Program-made: the position numbers and the translations under genes
The notes under the pieces: model-generated
Told to the model about the DNA's origin: nothing
What the model saw: the letters and a program-made list of their open reading frames with translations, nothing else
Databases searched by the model: none
Shown here: one piece after another, positions 38,411-48,035 of the stretch
How the letters are laid out: every line of letters starts with the position of its first letter
Numbering within the stretch: position 1 is the first letter of the stretch
Source: Thioalkalivibrio sp. ALJT
Lineage (GTDB): Bacteria > Pseudomonadota > Gammaproteobacteria > Ectothiorhodospirales > Ectothiorhodospiraceae
Direction: 5' to 3'
Assembly: GCF_000381825.1 (NCBI RefSeq)
Contig: NZ_KB907127.1
Span: forward strand, 62,001-126,000
Length of the DNA stretch: 64,000 nucleotides

Positions 38411-38748
38411 GTGAGCCCGTTTTCGAAGCTGGGCCTGATGCTCGCCTTCATGGTATTCGCGCCGGACCCAGTTGCCGCAACCTCGAGACGGCCGAGCTGC
38501 CGGGCCAGGGTACGCCCACGGTGCTCGAGAACGCGCTGGCGTTGATCTTTCGGGCCAACGCAGTGCACCGCGAACGGCGCATGCGGGCCTGGCGCGAACA
38601 ACTGGCCGAGGCATACCGGGATGGGACGGGGCCCGCGGTGTATGTGACCCACCTGGCCACCATTCGCGAGCTCAGCGGTCGCAGTCTGGGATCCGGTGCG
38701 ATGCTGGTGGTGGAGATCGACGCCGCCGCGCGCCCGGTCGACCCGTAA
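38411..38748 (+). pseudogene. Remnant of an exported histidine phosphatase
   Basis: From GTG 38411 one frame gives a signal-peptide-like stretch (SPFSKLGLMLAFMVFA). From about 38462 a different frame reads as the C-terminal part of a histidine phosphatase: SCRNLETAEL, then a helical region and the late catalytic-histidine motif VYVTHLATIRELSG, ending at the TAA at 38746-38748. The N-terminal RHG catalytic region between them is absent. This fits an internal deletion with a frame change near 38460. An intact 75 aa frame from ATG 38521 could still be made, but without the active site. Confidence 0.6.
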
Positions 38749-38765
38749 TCCGGCTGAAGGCCCGG

Positions 38766-40343
38766 TTACAGGCGGATCTCCACGCGTTCGGCGCCCGGGG
38801 CGTCAATGCCGCGGTGCAGCAGCAGGGTGCCGCTGGCATTGAGCAGTTCGGTACTCAGCTGGCGAAAGCGCACCACCGTCTCGGTCAGGCGCAGGCGGCT
38901 CTCCAGCAGGTCGCGCTGGGCCTGGGCCACCGCCAGGGCGGTACCGGCCCCGACCCGAAAGCGGGTCTGTTCCACGCGCAGCAGTTCTTCCTGCAGTTCC
39001 ACCGTTTCTTTCTGCGCCTGGATCTGTTCGCGCACGCGGGTGGCATCGAACCAGGTGGCGCGCACGTCCTCGATGGCCAGCTGCTCCAGGTTGGCCAGGG
39101 TCTCCTGGATCTGCTGGCGGGTCAGGCGCGAGCGGGTGTGCTTGGCCTCGGCCGCGCGATTGCCGATCGGCATCTCGAAGCGCAGGCCGGCGGCCAGGTC
39201 GTAACCGTCGCCCTGGCGGTCGCGCCAGGTGCGGCTGAAGCTGTCGGCGTAGCCGGACTGGCCCATGGTGACGAAGAAGTCCAGGCGCGGCAGCAGGCCG
39301 TTGCGGGTGCGCACCACCTCCAGCTGATTGCGCTGCACGCGCAGGCGGGTCTCGTTGAGGTCGGCGCGGTGGTCGCGGGCCAGGGCCACGTAGGCATCCA
39401 GTGGCTCCAGGGTGTAGCGCTCCAGCTCCGGCTCCGAGCGGGCCTCCAGCCGGGTATCCCAGAGCCCGCCGTTGTCGGCCTGCAGCAGGCGGGCCAGTGC
39501 GTCCTGGGCGCGGGCACGGTCGGCATGCGCGTCGATCAGGCCCTGGCGGCGCAGCGCCACCTCGGCGCGCGCGGATACGACCTCGGTCTCCGGACGGTCG
39601 CCGGCCCGGATGCGGCGTTCGGTCTGGTCCAGCTGGGCGCGGGCGACCGCCAGGGCCTCCTCGAAGATGGCGATCTGTGCGTCGGCCAGTACCAGGTCCC
39701 AGTAGCGGCCCTCCACGTCCGTGATCAGCTGCTCCACGAAGCCGCGCACCTCGTATTCCGAGGCCTCCACGTCCAGGCTGGCCTGGCGCAGGCGCACCAG
39801 GTTGGACTCGATGCGGCCACCCCGGAGCAGGGCCTGGGTCAGGCTGAGCCCCGCGCGGGTGGTGAACTGCGGGGTGTCCACGCGCGAACTGGAGGCGCGG
39901 GAACTGCGCAGCGAGACCGTCAGGTCGGTGCCGGTGGGCAGCGCCTGGGTGATCCCGGCCTCCCCGAAACGGCGGGTGGTCGTCACGGTGTCGGTCTCGC
40001 CGATCTGTTCCAGCTGGCGCACGCTCTGATCGCGGCTGATCTCCAGTTCGGCGAACAGCTCGGGGTCGAATACCGCACGCTCCTGGGCCTCGAAGGTGCC
40101 CTGGATGGCCGTTTGCAGGCGCTCGGCGCGCAGGCCGCGGTTGTTCTCCAGCGCGCGGGCGACGGCCTCCTCCAGCGACAGCCTCTCCTCCGCCACTGCC
40201 TCGCGCTCGAACGTGCGGGTGTCCAGCAGGGCCTCGGCGGGCAGCGACAGGCGCAGGCCCTCGGTGGCGTCCTGGGCGTCGGCGCCCTGGGCCGGGAGGG
40301 TCAGGGCGAGCGCGACGAGGCAGGTCAGCGTTTTTCTAGGCAT
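38766..40343 (-). CDS. TolC-family outer membrane efflux protein
   Basis: 525 aa. Signal peptide about residues 1-23 (LTCLVALALTLPAQGADA), then two repeated halves of long helices with the TolC-type 'LSLEEAVARALENN' opening. It should form the trimeric outer-membrane channel for the RND pump encoded just upstream (8 bp overlap). Last gene of the adaptor-pump-channel operon. Confidence 0.9.
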   Translation of the reverse strand: MPRKTLTCLVALALTLPAQGADAQDATEGLRLSLPAEALLDTRTFEREAVAEERLSLEEAVARALENNRGLRAERLQTAIQGTFEAQERAVFDPELFAELEISRDQSVRQLEQIGETDTVTTTRRFGEAGITQALPTGTDLTVSLRSSRASSSRVDTPQFTTRAGLSLTQALLRGGRIESNLVRLRQASLDVEASEYEVRGFVEQLITDVEGRYWDLVLADAQIAIFEEALAVARAQLDQTERRIRAGDRPETEVVSARAEVALRRQGLIDAHADRARAQDALARLLQADNGGLWDTRLEARSEPELERYTLEPLDAYVALARDHRADLNETRLRVQRNQLEVVRTRNGLLPRLDFFVTMGQSGYADSFSRTWRDRQGDGYDLAAGLRFEMPIGNRAAEAKHTRSRLTRQQIQETLANLEQLAIEDVRATWFDATRVREQIQAQKETVELQEELLRVEQTRFRVGAGTALAVAQAQRDLLESRLRLTETVVRFRQLSTELLNASGTLLLHRGIDAPGAERVEIRL

Positions 40344-43300
40344 GTTCCGTGGCGACTCGGTAGACCGGTTGCGGGTGTTCGGCCCGGCGGTGGAACAGCA
40401 GGTACAGCGTCGGGATCAACACCAGGGTAATCAGGGTAGACGACAGCAGGCCGCCGATCACCACCCGCGCCATCGGGGCCTGGGCCTCGCCACCGTCGCC
40501 CATGCCGATCGCCAGCGGCGACAGAGCGAGGATGGTGGTCAGCGTGGTCATCAGGATCGGGCGCAGACGCTCGCCGGCCGCGGCCACGATCGCCGCGTTC
40601 AGTTCCATGCCGTCGTCGCGGTGGCGCCGGGCCATGCGGTCCACCAGCAGGATCGCGTTGTTCACCACGATCCCGACCAGCAGCAGGATGCCGATCAGTG
40701 ACTGTACGTTGAGGGTGGTGTCAGTGACCAGCAGTGCGCCGGTCACGCCGATGAGCGCCAGCGGGATAGAGAACATCACGATCAGCGGGTCGCGCAGGGA
40801 TTCGTACAGGCTGGCCATGACCATGTACACCAGCAGGGTGGCCAGCAGGGTGCCCAGCAGCAGCTCGGAGAAGGCCGCCTCCTGTTCCTCGATATCGCCG
40901 GTGACCGAGAAGTCGATCTCCTCCGGCAGGGGGATATCCGCCAGGGCGGCACGCACGTCCGCCGCGACCTCGCCCAGCGAGCGGTCGCCGATATTGACGA
41001 ACAGCGTGCTGATGCGCGCCTGCTCGCGGCGCTGGATGCTGTCGGGGCCCATCGCGGTTTCAAAGGAAACAAGGCTGCGCAGGGCGACGCGCTCGCCGTC
41101 CTCGCTGCGCACCGTCAGGTTCAGCAGGTCGTCCAGCGAACTCTGGTCGGCGTCGCGCAGCTGGACCCAGATACGGGTCTCATCTCCGCCGGCGCGCAGC
41201 TGTCCGGCGCTGGAGCCGCCCAGCGCGGTCTCCAGGGTCTGGGCGATGGTACGCACGTCCACGCCCAGGTCGGCGGCGCGGGCGCGGTCGATGCGGGTGG
41301 CGAACTCGGGCTGGCCGCCGTCGGAGCCGACGCGGGTATCGGTCACGCCGGGGATGTCGGCCAGCGCGGCCTCGAACCGCTCGACCACCGCGTTCATCGT
41401 GGGCAGTTCGAAGCCACGGACCTCGATGGACAGGCTCTCCTCGTCCGCGCCGCGGCCGAAGCCACGGAAGAAGATCCCGCTGGAGGCGCGTACGCGGATC
41501 TCGACCCCGGGCGGGCTGCCCAGCGCCTCGCGCAGCGCGGCGGCGATGGCATCCGAGGAGCGGCTGCGGGTATCGCGCGAGCCGACCATCACGCGCATGT
41601 TGCCGGAGGCCGGCGAGGAGGCCCGGAACGCCGAGGCGCCGGAGCTGGAGACCAGATTCTGCAACTCCGGGACCTCGTCGCGGAGGATCGCCTCCAGTTC
41701 CGCCATGGTCGCGTACAGCTCGTTCAGGGGGGTCCCGGGTTCCATGCTGACATGCACCCGGATCTGGCCCTCGTCGGTGGCGGGCAGGAACTCGGTGCCG
41801 ACGCCACGCAGGCCGACGAGGGCGAGCATCAACAGCAGCAGGCTGATGCCGATGACCATCCACGGCTGGGTCAGGGTGCGCCGCAGCAGGCCCTGGTAAC
41901 GCCGTTCCATGCGCGCGAGGGCGCTGGTGTCGCGCCTGGGCATCGGTGCTCGGGCCATCAGCATCGGCACCAGGGTCAGGGCGACGATCAACGAGGCGGC
42001 CAGGGCAAACGCGACCACCGCCGCCAGTGGCTTGAACAGCTGTCCGGCCAGTTCCTCGGCGAAGAACAGCGGCAGGAAGATGGCGATCGTGGTCAGGGTG
42101 CTGGCGACGATCGCGGGGGCGACGCGTCCGGTGCCGCTGATCGCGGCCTCGGCGGCGGTCTGTTCCGCGTGCTCTTCGCGTCTGCGGGCGATGCTCTCGA
42201 TCACCACGATGGCGTTGTCCACCATCAGCCCCACGCCCAGCGCGATCCCGCCCATGGTCATCAGGTTGAGGGAGTGCCCGCCGAAGTAGACCAGGCCAAA
42301 GGTGGAGATCACCGCCAGCGGGATCGCGGTGGCTGCCACCAGCGTGTAGCGGATGTTGCGCAGGAACACGAGCAGCACCAGTACCGCCAGTGCGCTGCCG
42401 TAGAGGATGGCCTGGCCGACGTTGGTAATGGAGTTGCGGATGAACCCCGCCTCGTCGGTGATCGCGCGGATGTCGATCTGCGGAAAGTCGCGGTTCAGGC
42501 GCACCAGGTCGGCTTGCACCGCCTCGGAGACCTCGACCGTGTTGGCGTCGGCCAGCTTGCGCACGGCGAGCTGGACGCCTTCCTCTGCGTTGACCCGGAA
42601 GCGGCGGGTGACGCGCTGATGGGTATCGCGCACCTCCGCGACCTGGTGCAGGTAGGTCACGCCATCCTCGCTGCGCTGCACGATGGTGTCGCGGACCTCG
42701 TCCACCGAGCGGAACTCGGCCGGGGTGCGCAGGCGGTACTCCCGCCGGCCGTCCATGATCGGCCCGCCGGGGGTGATCACGTTGGCGTCGCGGATGCGGT
42801 TGCGCAGGTCGTCCAGGCCCAGGTCGATGGCCTCGAGACGCTCCGGGTCCACCTCCACGCGGACCTCGCGCTCCAGCCCGCCAAAGGTATCCACCGCGGC
42901 GACGCCGGGGATGCGCTCCAGGCGCGGGGCGATGCGGTTGTCGATCAGGGTACGCAGGTGGATGGCGTCCAGCTGCGAGCCCACCCCCAGGCGCATGATG
43001 GGCGAGTCCTGGGTGTCGAACTGGCGCACCAGCGGGCGGTCGGCATCATCCGGCAGGCGGTCCTGGATGCGCGCCAGACGATCGCGCAGGTCGTCCACGG
43101 CCTGGCGGATGTCCGTGCCCCAGGCGAAGTTGATGCGGACGTTGCTGTTGCCCTCGGCCGAGGTGGAACGGATCTCCTGGGCACCGGTGATCGCGGCCGC
43201 TGCCTGTTCCACCGGGCGCGTGACCAGTTGCTCGACCTCCTCGGCCCCGGCGTTGGGGTAGGAGGTCATCACCGTGACCACGGGGTAGGTGATGTCGGGC

Positions 43301-43410
43301 AGCAGGTCCACCGGCAGGCGCGTCAGCGCGGTCAGCCCAAGGATGACCACGATCAGCGCCACCATGCTGGTCAGCACGGGGCGGTGGACGGTCAGGCGCG
43401 CGGGGTTCAC
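40336..43410 (-). CDS. RND efflux transporter permease, HAE-1/AcrB family
   Basis: 1024 aa, twelve membrane helices and two large periplasmic loops, as in AcrB-type drug:proton antiporters. The first helix follows NPARLTVHRPVLTSMVALIV. The helix-4 proton-relay region is GVGLMVDNAIVVIESIARR; it carries one aspartate where AcrB has two adjacent ones, as in SwrC-type members. Substrate unknown; CusA/CzcA metal pumps are less likely because the typical VDAAVVMIEN motif is not present. The GTG start overlaps the adaptor stop (GTGA). Confidence 0.92.
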   Translation of the reverse strand: MNPARLTVHRPVLTSMVALIVVILGLTALTRLPVDLLPDITYPVVTVMTSYPNAGAEEVEQLVTRPVEQAAAAITGAQEIRSTSAEGNSNVRINFAWGTDIRQAVDDLRDRLARIQDRLPDDADRPLVRQFDTQDSPIMRLGVGSQLDAIHLRTLIDNRIAPRLERIPGVAAVDTFGGLEREVRVEVDPERLEAIDLGLDDLRNRIRDANVITPGGPIMDGRREYRLRTPAEFRSVDEVRDTIVQRSEDGVTYLHQVAEVRDTHQRVTRRFRVNAEEGVQLAVRKLADANTVEVSEAVQADLVRLNRDFPQIDIRAITDEAGFIRNSITNVGQAILYGSALAVLVLLVFLRNIRYTLVAATAIPLAVISTFGLVYFGGHSLNLMTMGGIALGVGLMVDNAIVVIESIARRREEHAEQTAAEAAISGTGRVAPAIVASTLTTIAIFLPLFFAEELAGQLFKPLAAVVAFALAASLIVALTLVPMLMARAPMPRRDTSALARMERRYQGLLRRTLTQPWMVIGISLLLLMLALVGLRGVGTEFLPATDEGQIRVHVSMEPGTPLNELYATMAELEAILRDEVPELQNLVSSSGASAFRASSPASGNMRVMVGSRDTRSRSSDAIAAALREALGSPPGVEIRVRASSGIFFRGFGRGADEESLSIEVRGFELPTMNAVVERFEAALADIPGVTDTRVGSDGGQPEFATRIDRARAADLGVDVRTIAQTLETALGGSSAGQLRAGGDETRIWVQLRDADQSSLDDLLNLTVRSEDGERVALRSLVSFETAMGPDSIQRREQARISTLFVNIGDRSLGEVAADVRAALADIPLPEEIDFSVTGDIEEQEAAFSELLLGTLLATLLVYMVMASLYESLRDPLIVMFSIPLALIGVTGALLVTDTTLNVQSLIGILLLVGIVVNNAILLVDRMARRHRDDGMELNAAIVAAAGERLRPILMTTLTTILALSPLAIGMGDGGEAQAPMARVVIGGLLSSTLITLVLIPTLYLLFHRRAEHPQPVYRVATEHA

Positions 43411-44627
43411 GGGGTCTGTGCCTCGTGCGCGTCATCGCGGTCGGGGATGCGGCCCGGTTCGCTCAGCCGCAGCGGGGTGCCGTCCGCAAGCAGGTGCTGG
43501 CCGAGGATCACGACCTCGGTGCCCGGCGGGAGATCGGGTTCCAGCAGCTCGACCCAGTCCCCGTCACGGACACCGGTGACTGCCTGATGGCGCCGGGCCG
43601 TTGGGCGCTCGCCACTGGGGTCCACGCTGAATACGGTGGGCCCGGCCTCGCGCTGGATGATCGCGTCGCGCGGGATGGCCCGCGCGCCGTCGCGCTGGCC
43701 CAGGGTGATCGCGGCCTCGACAAACATGCCCGGGCGCAGGCGGGCGTCGTCGTTGGGTAGTTCCACCTCGATCCGCGCCTGGCGCGAGCCGGGGCGGAAC
43801 TCCGGTGCGATCCGCGCGATGGTCCCCGCGAACGCGGTGTCGGGGTAGGCGCCGGTGCGCACCTCGGCGGCCTGGCCGGGAGACAGGCGACCGTAGTCGG
43901 ACTCCGTCACGGCCAGGATCGCCCGGACCGGCTGGAGCCGGACCAGTGCCAGCGCCGGTTCGCTGGCGCTGATGACGGCGCCTGGATCGACATACCGTTC
44001 CGCCACCCAGCGCGTGGCGCCGGGTGTATCCGCCTCGAGGCGGGCGTAGCCAAGCTGGATCTCGCGCGTACGCAGTGCGGAGCTTCGCTGCCGGATCTGC
44101 GATTCGGCAAGGGCCACTCGGGTCTGCGTCAGGGCCAGCTCGGTCTCGGCGGCCTCCAGCTCGGAACGCGAGGCGATCCCCTGGTCGCGCAGTTCCCGGG
44201 TGCGCTGCAGCTCGCGCCGGGACGCGTCGCGGCTGGCGATGGCCTCCGCCAGGCTGGCCTCGGCCACCTCCAGTTCCGCTACGGCCTGGGCGAGGTCCTG
44301 CTCGAACTCCTCGGTATCCAGCTGCAGCAGGGGATCCCCCGGCTCCACGCGGTCCCCCAGATTGACGAAGACCTCGGAGACCCGGCCGCCGACACGGGGT
44401 GTGATCTCGATGCGATCCGCGCCCTCGATGCTCCCGGTGAAGCGCCGGCGCTCGACCAGGTCACGGGTCTCGATGACGGCAACTGCCACGGCTACCGGTC
44501 TCGTCTCGCCACTGCCGGGGCGACTGCCAGGCGTGGCATCGTCCTCCGGGGCGAGCAGCATCCAGCCCAGCACGCCGGCGGCCAGGATGAAGAGAACCGC
44601 GGTGATCAGGGTTGCGGGGCGGGGCAT
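43407..44627 (-). CDS. RND efflux periplasmic adaptor (MFP/HlyD)
   Basis: 406 aa membrane-fusion protein linking pump and channel. N-terminal anchor/signal (residues 5-25), then a lipoyl half-motif (EITPRVGGRVSEVFVNLGDRV), an alpha-helical hairpin (about 110-175), a second lipoyl half-motif and beta-barrel (YVDPGAVISASEPAL), and a C-terminal domain. The first cysteine-free N-terminus suggests it is not a lipoprotein. Start at ATG 44627. First gene of the efflux operon; no adjacent regulator gene is seen. Confidence 0.9.
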   Translation of the reverse strand: MPRPATLITAVLFILAAGVLGWMLLAPEDDATPGSRPGSGETRPVAVAVAVIETRDLVERRRFTGSIEGADRIEITPRVGGRVSEVFVNLGDRVEPGDPLLQLDTEEFEQDLAQAVAELEVAEASLAEAIASRDASRRELQRTRELRDQGIASRSELEAAETELALTQTRVALAESQIRQRSSALRTREIQLGYARLEADTPGATRWVAERYVDPGAVISASEPALALVRLQPVRAILAVTESDYGRLSPGQAAEVRTGAYPDTAFAGTIARIAPEFRPGSRQARIEVELPNDDARLRPGMFVEAAITLGQRDGARAIPRDAIIQREAGPTVFSVDPSGERPTARRHQAVTGVRDGDWVELLEPDLPPGTEVVILGQHLLADGTPLRLSEPGRIPDRDDAHEAQTP

Positions 44628-44763
44628 TGCAGCTCGCTTTTGTTCGGGGTGGTCACGGGGAGTGTTGCGTGGTTCACTGAATCCTGAATGAATTCGGTTC
44701 GGAATCCGGGCCTTGTTCGGGGCATCCTGCCTTGCGACCGCGAATCTCGAGGGGAATTCTGTA

Positions 44764-45279
44764 ATGACACGCGATACGCCCCATGCGTCGCATCCGCGAC
44801 GGCGCTCTTTTGGTGGGGACATGCTCGGGCTGCTGGCCTGGATGGTACTGGTGTTTACCGTGGCGGGGCTGGGGGGCTGGGCCACCAGTCTTTCGGTGGG
44901 TGACTGGTACCCAACCCTGGCCCGGCCGCCGTTGAATCCGCCGGATGCGGTGTTCGGCCCGGTCTGGAGCGTGCTGTTCGGCCTGATGGGGCTGGCCGCC
45001 TGGCATGTGTGGCGCCGCGTGGGCCTGACCGGGGCACCGATCGCGCTGGGTCTGTTCCTGGCGCAGCTCGCACTGAACCTGGGCTGGTCGGTGCTTTTCT
45101 TCGGCCTGCAGCGCCCGGATCTGGCGCTCGCCGAGATCCTGATCCTGTGGCCGCTGATCCTCGCCACGTTGATCGCCTTCTGGCGCATCGACCGCATCGC
45201 CGGCGCGCTGCTGGTGCCCTACCTGCTGTGGGTCGGCTTCGCCATCTACCTCAATGCCGGCATCGTCTGGCTCAACTGA
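44764..45279 (+). CDS. tspO: TspO/MBR-family tryptophan-rich sensory protein
   Basis: 171 aa, five membrane helices. WYPTLARPPLNPPDAVFGPVW (shown here as the WxPxxxPPxxxFxPVW motif), NLGWSVLFFGLQRPDLA and LLVPYLLWVGFAIYLN are diagnostic. TspO binds porphyrins and regulates photopigment or stress genes in purple bacteria. The first ~18 residues are a basic non-conserved extension. Start at ATG 44764 with AGGGGA upstream. A MITE-like element follows 16 bp after the stop. Confidence 0.93.
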   Translation: MTRDTPHASHPRRRSFGGDMLGLLAWMVLVFTVAGLGGWATSLSVGDWYPTLARPPLNPPDAVFGPVWSVLFGLMGLAAWHVWRRVGLTGAPIALGLFLAQLALNLGWSVLFFGLQRPDLALAEILILWPLILATLIAFWRIDRIAGALLVPYLLWVGFAIYLNAGIVWLN

Positions 45280-45295
45280 TCGGTTGCCGCTGAAA

Positions 45296-45552
45296 CCCGG
45301 TTCCACCACGAAGCGCACGTTGGCACGAAGAAGGGCAAGGGCTTCTAACCACAGAGTGCACGGAGGGCACAGAGGGAAAGAAGCGGCTCGGGCTTTCGGG
45401 GGGCGAAAGAGGACAGAACGCGCGATCGTGTTGATTGGACCTTCCTGCTTTTCAGTCTTAGCCCTTCTCCGTGTCCTCCGTGCACTCCGTGGTGAAATCG
45501 CCCTTGATCTTGACCTTCTTCGTGCCTGCGTGAGCTTCGTGGTGGAACCGGG
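45296..45552. repeat. 257 bp palindromic MITE-like element
   Basis: The left arm begins CCCGGTTCCACCACGAAGC (45296). The right arm ends at 45552 as its reverse complement, and the match continues, with small gaps, over about 85 bases each side (shared blocks GGCACGAAGAAGG and GAGTGCACGGAGG). The centre of about 85 bp differs. This is the common 'CACCACGGAGTGCACGGAG' type of proteobacterial intergenic repeat. It sits between tspO and the GAPDH gene, 73 bp before the latter. Confidence 0.8.
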
Positions 45553-45625
45553 TCTTGGTGGCCGGGTGTCATGCGCTGGTCATTTGGGCGGGGTATCCTG
45601 ACGCGATTTTTCGCGGGAGGGCGTT

Positions 45626-46639
45626 ATGGCCGTACGGGTTGGCATCAACGGAATGGGGCGGATCGGCCGGCTCGCGCTGCGTGCGGCCTGGGATCGGGAC
45701 GACCTCGAGATCGTGCATCTGAACGAGGTTGCGGCAGACGGTGCGGTCACCGGCCACCTGTTGGAGTTCGATTCGGTGCACGGGCGCTGGGGTCGCGAGC
45801 CCGAGGCCGAAGCCGAGCAGATCCGCATCGACGGGCGCGAGCTGCGCCACACGAGCCATGCCGAGCCGGGGCAGGTGCCCTGGGACGAGTCGGATGTCGA
45901 CATCGTGATCGATGCCACCGGCGCCTTCCGCACGATGAATACGCTGGAGCCGCATTTCACCCGGGGCGCGAAGCGCGTGGTGGTCGCCGCGCCGGTGAAG
46001 GACGAACGCGCAATGAACGTGGTGATGGGCGTCAACGAGGCCGCCTACGATCCGGCCCGGCATCATGTCGTCACCGCCGCCTCCTGCACCACCAATTGCC
46101 TGGCGCCATTGGTCAAGGTGCTGCACCCGGCACTGGAGATCCGCCACGGAACGATCCTGACGGTGCATGACATGACCGCCACGCAGTCGCCGGTGGACCT
46201 GCCGCGCGACAACCTGCGCCGGGCCCGGGCCGCCGGCCTGAACCTGATCCCGACCACCACCGGGTCGGCGAAGGCGATCGGCGACATCTTCCCCGAGCTG
46301 AACGGGCGGCTGAACGGCCATGCCGTGCGCGTGCCCTTGATGAACGCCTCGCTGACGGATTTCACCTTCGAGGCCGCGCGCGAGACTTCTGCGGAGGAGG
46401 TCAACGAACTGCTGCGCGCGGCGGCCGCGGGCGAGCTCGCCGGCATCCTGGGCTTCGAGGAACGTCCGCTGGTCTCCAGCGACTTCCGCACCGACTCGCG
46501 CTCGTCCATTGTCGATGCGCAGTCCACGATGGTGGTCGACGGGACGCAGGTGAAGGTCCTGGCCTGGTACGACAACGAGTGGGGTTACGCGAACCGGCTG
46601 GTGGAGCTGGTCGCGCGCGTGGCCCGGCTGGGCGTCTGA
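45626..46639 (+). CDS. Glyceraldehyde-3-phosphate dehydrogenase, ArsJ-associated type
   Basis: 337 aa, tetrameric NAD-dependent GAPDH fold: Rossmann start [18 protein letters not shown], catalytic [10 protein letters not shown] near residue 153 and C-terminal [16 protein letters not shown]. The next gene, 7 bp on, is an arsJ homologue. GAPDHs paired with ArsJ use arsenate in place of phosphate to make 1-arseno-3-phosphoglycerate, which ArsJ exports. Features such as EFDSVHGRW and [11 protein letters not shown] fit this group. A central glycolytic role cannot be excluded from the sequence alone, but the coupling favours arsenic detoxification. GGGAGGG precedes the ATG. Confidence 0.88.
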   Translation: MAVRVGINGMGRIGRLALRAAWDRDDLEIVHLNEVAADGAVTGHLLEFDSVHGRWGREPEAEAEQIRIDGRELRHTSHAEPGQVPWDESDVDIVIDATGAFRTMNTLEPHFTRGAKRVVVAAPVKDERAMNVVMGVNEAAYDPARHHVVTAASCTTNCLAPLVKVLHPALEIRHGTILTVHDMTATQSPVDLPRDNLRRARAAGLNLIPTTTGSAKAIGDIFPELNGRLNGHAVRVPLMNASLTDFTFEAARETSAEEVNELLRAAAAGELAGILGFEERPLVSSDFRTDSRSSIVDAQSTMVVDGTQVKVLAWYDNEWGYANRLVELVARVARLGV

Positions 46640-46646
46640 CGGCGGC

Positions 46647-47882
46647 GTGAGCGAAGGGGCCGAACAGCCGAATCCGGGCGCCCCGCCCACCCTGGGACTG
46701 GGCGCCTACGCGCGGATCACCGCGAACTACTGGGCGTTTACCGTCACCGACGGCGCGATCCGCATGCTGGTCGTGCTGTTCTTCCACCAGCTGGGCTACA
46801 GCCCGCTGGAGATCGCGTTCCTGTTCCTGTTCTACGAGCTGTTCGGGGTGATCACCAACCTGACCGGCGGCTGGCTCGCCGCGCGGCTGGGGGTGAACAC
46901 GACGATGATCGCCGGGACCCTGCTGCAGGTCGCCGCACTGCTGATGCTCACGGTGCCGGAGGCCTGGCTGGGCGTGGCCTATGTGATGTTCGCGCAGGCG
47001 CTGTCGGGCATCGCCAAGGACCTGAACAAGATGAGTGCGAAGTCCGGGGTGAAGCTGGTCGCCGGCGACGGCGAGGGGCGGCTGTTTCGCTGGGTGGCAG
47101 TGCTCACCGGCTCGAAGAACGCGCTGAAGGGGGTCGGCTTCTTCGTCGGTGGCGCGCTGCTGTATTCGGTCGGGTTCCAGATGGCGCTGGTGATCCTGGC
47201 GGGAATGCTGGCCGTGGTGATGCTGTTCTCCATCGTCGGCCTGCCACGCGGGCTGGGTCGGGTCGGCGGCAAGCCGAAGTTCACCCGGATGTTCTCCAAT
47301 TCCGCCGCAATCAACGTGCTCTCGGCGGCGCGGTTCTTCCTGTTCGGCGCGCGTGATGTCTGGTTCGTGGTCGCGCTGCCCGTGTTCCTCAGCTCCACGC
47401 TGGACTGGAACCACATGCAGGTGGGCGCGTTTCTGGCGCTGTGGGTGATCGGCTACGGCATCGTGCAGGCGTCGGTGCCGCGCCTGCTGGGCAAGGGCGG
47501 TGTGCATCCGACCGGCCTGACGGCGCGGCTCTGGGCGTTCATCCTGATGCTGTTGCCCATCGGTATCGTGATCGGCCTGGAGACGGGCCTGGACCCGGCC
47601 TGGGTGCTGATGGTCGGGCTGGGCGTGTTCGGCGTGGTGTTTGCGATCAACTCCGCCGTGCACTCCTTCCTGATCCTCGACTACGCCGAGACCGACCGGG
47701 TCGCAATGAAGGTCGGCTTCTACTACATGGCCAACGCCGGTGGGCGTCTGGTCGGCACCGTCGCCTCCGGTGCCATCTTCATGGTCTGGGGCCTGGAGGG
47801 CGCGCTGATCGCCTCCACCCTGTTCATCTTCGCCACCTGGATGATCTCCTCCCTGCTCCCCCGCGAGGCCGCACGCGCCTGA
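46647..47882 (+). CDS. arsJ: Organoarsenical efflux MFS transporter ArsJ
   Basis: 411 aa major facilitator with about twelve membrane helices. Diagnostic stretches are ITANYWAFTVTDGAIRMLVV near the N-terminus and ALSGIAKDLNKMSAKSGVKL near residue 125. It exports 1-arseno-3-phosphoglycerate made by the linked GAPDH, giving arsenate resistance. The GTG start lies 7 bp after the GAPDH stop. No arsR, arsB or arsC lies nearby, so regulation of the pair is not apparent. Confidence 0.9.
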   Translation: MSEGAEQPNPGAPPTLGLGAYARITANYWAFTVTDGAIRMLVVLFFHQLGYSPLEIAFLFLFYELFGVITNLTGGWLAARLGVNTTMIAGTLLQVAALLMLTVPEAWLGVAYVMFAQALSGIAKDLNKMSAKSGVKLVAGDGEGRLFRWVAVLTGSKNALKGVGFFVGGALLYSVGFQMALVILAGMLAVVMLFSIVGLPRGLGRVGGKPKFTRMFSNSAAINVLSAARFFLFGARDVWFVVALPVFLSSTLDWNHMQVGAFLALWVIGYGIVQASVPRLLGKGGVHPTGLTARLWAFILMLLPIGIVIGLETGLDPAWVLMVGLGVFGVVFAINSAVHSFLILDYAETDRVAMKVGFYYMANAGGRLVGTVASGAIFMVWGLEGALIASTLFIFATWMISSLLPREAARA

Positions 47883-47978
47883 TGCCGGCAAGGCTCGGTT
47901 GCCGTTGTCGAGAATCGTGCAGCGCTCGTTTTGTTGAGTGCACAGCTCGCAGAGAAGGGGCGTGCAGCAGGGTGGCGC

Positions 47979-48013
47979 TTGGATCGCCTGTGGCTCTTGG
48001 CATAAAATGCCAA
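47979..48013 (+). promoter_or_regulatory. parDE promoter with operator palindrome
   Basis: TTGGAT (47979-47984) and CATAAA (48001-48006) are spaced by 16 bases as -35 and -10. The palindrome TTGGCATAAAATGCCAA (47997-48013) covers the -10, as expected for an operator bound by the ParD antitoxin to repress its own operon. Confidence 0.6.
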
Positions 48014-48035
48014 TAGTGATGGACGGAGGTTAACC

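Noticed and set aside
45345-45572. A 75-codon minus-strand frame inside the palindromic element (HEEGQ..HHGVHGGHGEG type protein)
   Set aside because: This kind of 'protein' is a known false call from the intergenic repeat with tandem ACGGAG-like units.
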